From: a virus
Length of the DNA stretch: 23,752 bases
Reading direction: 5' to 3' (one strand)
IMG/VR virus record: IMGVR_UViG_3300013101_000098
Coordinates: 1 to 23,752 of that record
This document shows positions 21,739 through 23,752 of the stretch, piece after piece. The notes beneath the pieces are model-generated. The model had not been told where the DNA came from and ran no database searches. It saw only the letters and a list, made by a program, of their open reading frames with translations. The translations under genes and the position numbers were made by a program. Within the stretch, counting starts at the first letter, position 1, and each line of letters opens with the position of its first letter.

Positions 21739-22404
21739 CTATGCCTTATTAATTAATTCTGTTTTTGCCGGTGCTCTTCCGAATATACCAAGTGCAGCAT
21801 CATCTTTTTGATCATTAAATGTATCATAATCTGCTGCGACTGGATCAGTTGTTTCCAATTGACTCAGTGGTGTCTCTACGATGTCTACAGTCCGTGTATT
21901 CCGGACCTCTTCTAACTCTTTAAGGAAAGCTGTATTGTGTCCATCACCGTACAAATTAGCTGCCTGTTCATTAGATAAATCATCCTTGTACACTTCTTCA
22001 CCCATCACTGGCTCATAGTTTTCCTTATATGCAGGATCATTTACCATTAAGTGGTGCTCGGTTTCATATGCTCTAGGATCATTCTCTGAATATACAACAA
22101 CCTTTTGCTCGGACACTGCAATAGCTTTAGAAATATAAGTTTCTAAGAAATCACGGCTTGCAGGATATGTTGTTACTATCTCGGATATGAACACCGGCGA
22201 AAATTGTACATTGGGAAAATCTAATGGACTTTCCTGAATGGGGGTTTTCTTAAATGCAGTGGCAGTTTTAATGTCGTATCGTCCCAAACATGCTTCTAAC
22301 ATGTCAAGCATACGATCACTAACTTCGTCAATTGCTAATTTAAGAGTAAATTTATATTCCTTTTCTGATGCAGAAAGGTATTCTTTAAAAACTTTGTCAG
22401 ACAT
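21739..22404 (-). CDS. Putative structural or assembly protein in the packaging cluster
   Basis: A 221-aa acidic protein with a helical N-terminal part (F-T-L-K-L-A-I-D-E-V-S-D-R-M-L-D-M-L), a middle L-D-F-P-N-V-Q-F-S-P region, and a low-complexity acidic C-terminus. No catalytic motif. It lies between gp16 and gp17, behind a late-type element 32 nt upstream. The stop is TAG, and the next ribosome-binding site (AGGA) overlaps it. Function unknown. Confidence 0.68.
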   Translation of the reverse strand: MSDKVFKEYLSASEKEYKFTLKLAIDEVSDRMLDMLEACLGRYDIKTATAFKKTPIQESPLDFPNVQFSPVFISEIVTTYPASRDFLETYISKAIAVSEQKVVVYSENDPRAYETEHHLMVNDPAYKENYEPVMGEEVYKDDLSNEQAANLYGDGHNTAFLKELEEVRNTRTVDIVETPLSQLETTDPVAADYDTFNDQKDDAALGIFGRAPAKTELINKA

Positions 22405-22433
22405 GTCTGTTATACTCCAGTTATTCGTTTCTA

Positions 22434-22940
22434 CTATTTATCAGAGTTTTCTGATTTTTGTGCGTCTACAATGTGTCTCAGCAATTCGTTTCTATCAAAC
22501 TCATTACCTGTTGCTTCTTGCTCAGTTGGATTATCATCAAGATCGATTTTCATCTTCTTAAGTTGTAAATCTATCATTTTTAATTTTTTTGTAACCTTGG
22601 CGTCTTTTGCCTCCATTGCTGTTTTAAGCATCTGGGCAGCCACTTCGTATATTTTACCGGTATGGCTAACAGGTACATTTTCTCCTATTAAACATAAATC
22701 CGAATATGAATCTATTGCCTTTTGTGCAATATCATCCATTTCGTTATCGTGTTCTAGTAACCCTGTTACTGTTGTCAGTGCCACATCGATTCTATCGGAG
22801 TTCGACAAAGCAACCATTACTTCTTTGGCCTCGGCCATAGCTTCATCTTTGGTTACAGGAAACATCTCTTCTTCTGGTTCGTCGAATGTCTCTTCTGTCA
22901 TCGGCGGGAGACCGAGAACTTCTTCTAAACGTTTTGTCAT
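22434..22940 (-). CDS. 16: Terminase small subunit (T4 gp16-like)
   Basis: A 168-aa protein starting at the ATG at 22940 (M-T-K-R-L-E-E-V-L-G-L-P-P), with AGG 9 nt upstream; a longer ORF to 23039 is an artefact running into gp4. It shows the gp16 layout: an opening L-E-x-x-L-G-L-P-P, an acidic linker, helix pairs, and the H-T-G-K-I-Y-E-V-A-A-Q-M-L-K-T signature followed by a coiled-coil-like K-K-L-K-M-I-D-L-Q-L-K-K-M. It recognises and holds DNA for gp17. It ends in two consecutive TAG codons, and the end of the gene contains the next late promoter. Confidence 0.85.
   Translation of the reverse strand: MTKRLEEVLGLPPMTEETFDEPEEEMFPVTKDEAMAEAKEVMVALSNSDRIDVALTTVTGLLEHDNEMDDIAQKAIDSYSDLCLIGENVPVSHTGKIYEVAAQMLKTAMEAKDAKVTKKLKMIDLQLKKMKIDLDDNPTEQEATGNEFDRNELLRHIVDAQKSENSDK
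22436..22442 (-). promoter_or_regulatory. T4-late-like promoter element GATAAATAG
   Basis: Minus-strand GATAAATAG overlaps the last codons and TAG stop of gp16 and lies 32 nt before the ATG at 22404, the same distance as at 206-214 and 9497-9503. Confidence 0.55.
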
Positions 22941-22954
22941 ATCAATACCTATGT

Positions 22955-23380
22955 TTATATGTTGCGGAAAATGTCGTTCTCGTTGATAACACGGAAAACT
23001 GCGCCGTGCTCCTTTGCCCATTGTTGAGCAGCGGCCCATTTAACTGCGTTCACTGCTAATGCAGCCTTGTCTCTTGGTTGTTTTGCTTCAGAGACGAACG
23101 TTTGTTTCCTGGGTTTAATTTCCCACAATTCTAATTTTTGATGTCCTTGTTTATCTTCTAATAAAACTAAGAAATCAGGAACATACACAGTGTATTTACC
23201 TGTGAGTGGATTCCGATATGGAATTTTAATGGATTCTGAGCCCCATTGGATGATGTTATCGTGGTTGTCGCACATTCTACAGACGGCCAACTCCCAACTA
23301 CTACGGTATATTGGCAACGAATCACCTACATATTTGTCCGGATTTTGCACTTTATACGTGCCTTTTAAGAATTTACCCAT
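22955..23380 (-). CDS. 4: Head completion protein (T4 gp4-like)
   Basis: A 141-aa protein matching T4 gp4 (also gp50) in length and pattern: K-G-T-Y-K-V-Q-N-P-D-K-Y-V-G-D near the start, I-Y-R-S-S-W-E-L, I-Q-W-G-S-E-S-I-K-I-P-Y-R-N-P, Y-V-P-D-F-L-V, and L-W-E-I-K-P-R-K-Q. The E-L, P-D-F and E-I-K residues form a restriction-enzyme-like nuclease signature (E ... D ... E-x-K). In T4, gp4 finishes packaged heads before tail joining. The ATG overlaps the preceding stop (TAATG). Confidence 0.9.
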   Translation of the reverse strand: MGKFLKGTYKVQNPDKYVGDSLPIYRSSWELAVCRMCDNHDNIIQWGSESIKIPYRNPLTGKYTVYVPDFLVLLEDKQGHQKLELWEIKPRKQTFVSEAKQPRDKAALAVNAVKWAAAQQWAKEHGAVFRVINENDIFRNI

Positions 23381-23752
23381 TATGCCCTTATTGAGCTTGC
23401 CTTAATACTTTTTCTATTGTTTATAGTAGAAACACTCTCATGTTGATCCGAGACAGAACGCAATGCATTTAAACTACTGTGGGCCGCTAACTGAACTGAG
23501 GTTTGGCCACTTGGTAACAACTCTAATAAGGAAATCGGAGATGCATCTATCATCTCCGCGGTGTCCATTAGTAGTGCTGCCATTGTTTCGGCATTTGATA
23601 CTGATGCGCCACGACTTTGAAAATATCCCATTACCGCAGTAAACGTATTTTCCGACAAAGAACCCGATGTTAATGATTTATCGTCTAATACTATTGTGTC
23701 GGGTGCAGGAAATGCTTCGTTGCCACGAGTATATATGTAATTAGTGGAGTAT
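23380..23752 (-). CDS. Putative virion assembly protein (5' end cut by window edge)
   Basis: The frame is open from the window edge to a TAA at 23380, at least 123 residues. The TTG at 23658 that could serve as a start is internal: codons continue upstream without a stop (Y-T-R-G-N-E-A-F-P-A-P-D-T-I-V-L-D-D). The visible part is helical and Ala/Ser-rich (L-M-D-T-A-E-M-I-D-A-S-P). It is translationally coupled to gp4, so a structural or assembly role is likely. No family recognised. Confidence 0.65.
   Translation of the reverse strand, partial: YSTNYIYTRGNEAFPAPDTIVLDDKSLTSGSLSENTFTAVMGYFQSRGASVSNAETMAALLMDTAEMIDASPISLLELLPSGQTSVQLAAHSSLNALRSVSDQHESVSTINNRKSIKASSIRA

Noticed and set aside
22471-22986. 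171-codon plus-strand open frame, Ser-rich
   Set aside because: It is the antisense shadow of gp16; Ser/Ile-rich composition is typical of reading an acidic helical gene backwards.
22941-23039. N-terminal extension of gp16 to 23039
   Set aside because: It lies inside the gp4 gene in another frame; the ATG at 22940 has a ribosome-binding site and gives the typical gp16 start.

Overview
The window is a piece of the genome of a T4-like myovirus (tailed phage), most like the marine T4-like phages of cyanobacteria and SAR11-type bacteria. The evidence is a set of recognisable T4-type core proteins: packaging proteins gp16 and gp17, head-completion protein gp4, ssDNA-binding protein gp32, recombinase UvsX with a UvsY-like mediator, helicase UvsW, clamp-loader subunit gp62, primase gp61 and helicase gp41. 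The host cannot be fixed from this stretch; no photosynthesis or other host-diagnostic gene is present. All protein genes but one are on the minus strand, packed with ATGA/TAATG overlaps, so the window is best read from high to low coordinates.

Right end (23752 to 18279): a partial gene, gp4, gp16, two acidic structural-type proteins, gp17, and a 468-aa putative virion protein. This is the packaging/head module. In T4, gp17 is followed by tail sheath, tail tube and portal genes; here replication and recombination genes follow instead. Middle (18254 to 9909): gp32 under a strong sigma70-like promoter with an operator-like inverted repeat, uvsX, two small conserved genes, UvsY-like, a NADAR-domain gene, a tRNA whose anticodon reads CUA (amber), a gene of unknown function, uvsW, two more unknown genes, gp62, a zinc-finger protein, and a 192-aa protein that looks like a collapsed bacterial DnaE polymerase core. 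One plus-strand gene (9548-9916) is the only exception to the strand bias. Then come a structural protein, primase gp61 and helicase gp41.

Left part (6070 to 1): a tightly overlapping operon behind a late-type promoter carries a ligase-fold protein, a pol-beta-type nucleotidyltransferase and several small proteins. Four of these start with an N-terminal tag resembling the T4 capsid-targeting sequence, so some may be packaged in the head and delivered with the DNA. The left edge holds two, possibly three, paralogous structural genes, each with its own late promoter; two have a clear intrinsic terminator.

Two promoter classes stand out. Four sites have a perfect TTGACA, exactly 17 bp, and a good -10 (upstream of gp32, gp61, the 11617-12111 gene, and inside the 4953-5507 gene). 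A second class is a T4-late-like (G/T)ATAAATA element ahead of structural genes. The most unusual elements are the mini-DnaE protein, the CUA-anticodon tRNA with an adjacent amber-interrupted mini-ORF, the capsid-targeting-like tags on a ligase/nucleotidyltransferase operon, the NADAR gene, and two mutually exclusive hairpins between gp32 and uvsX.
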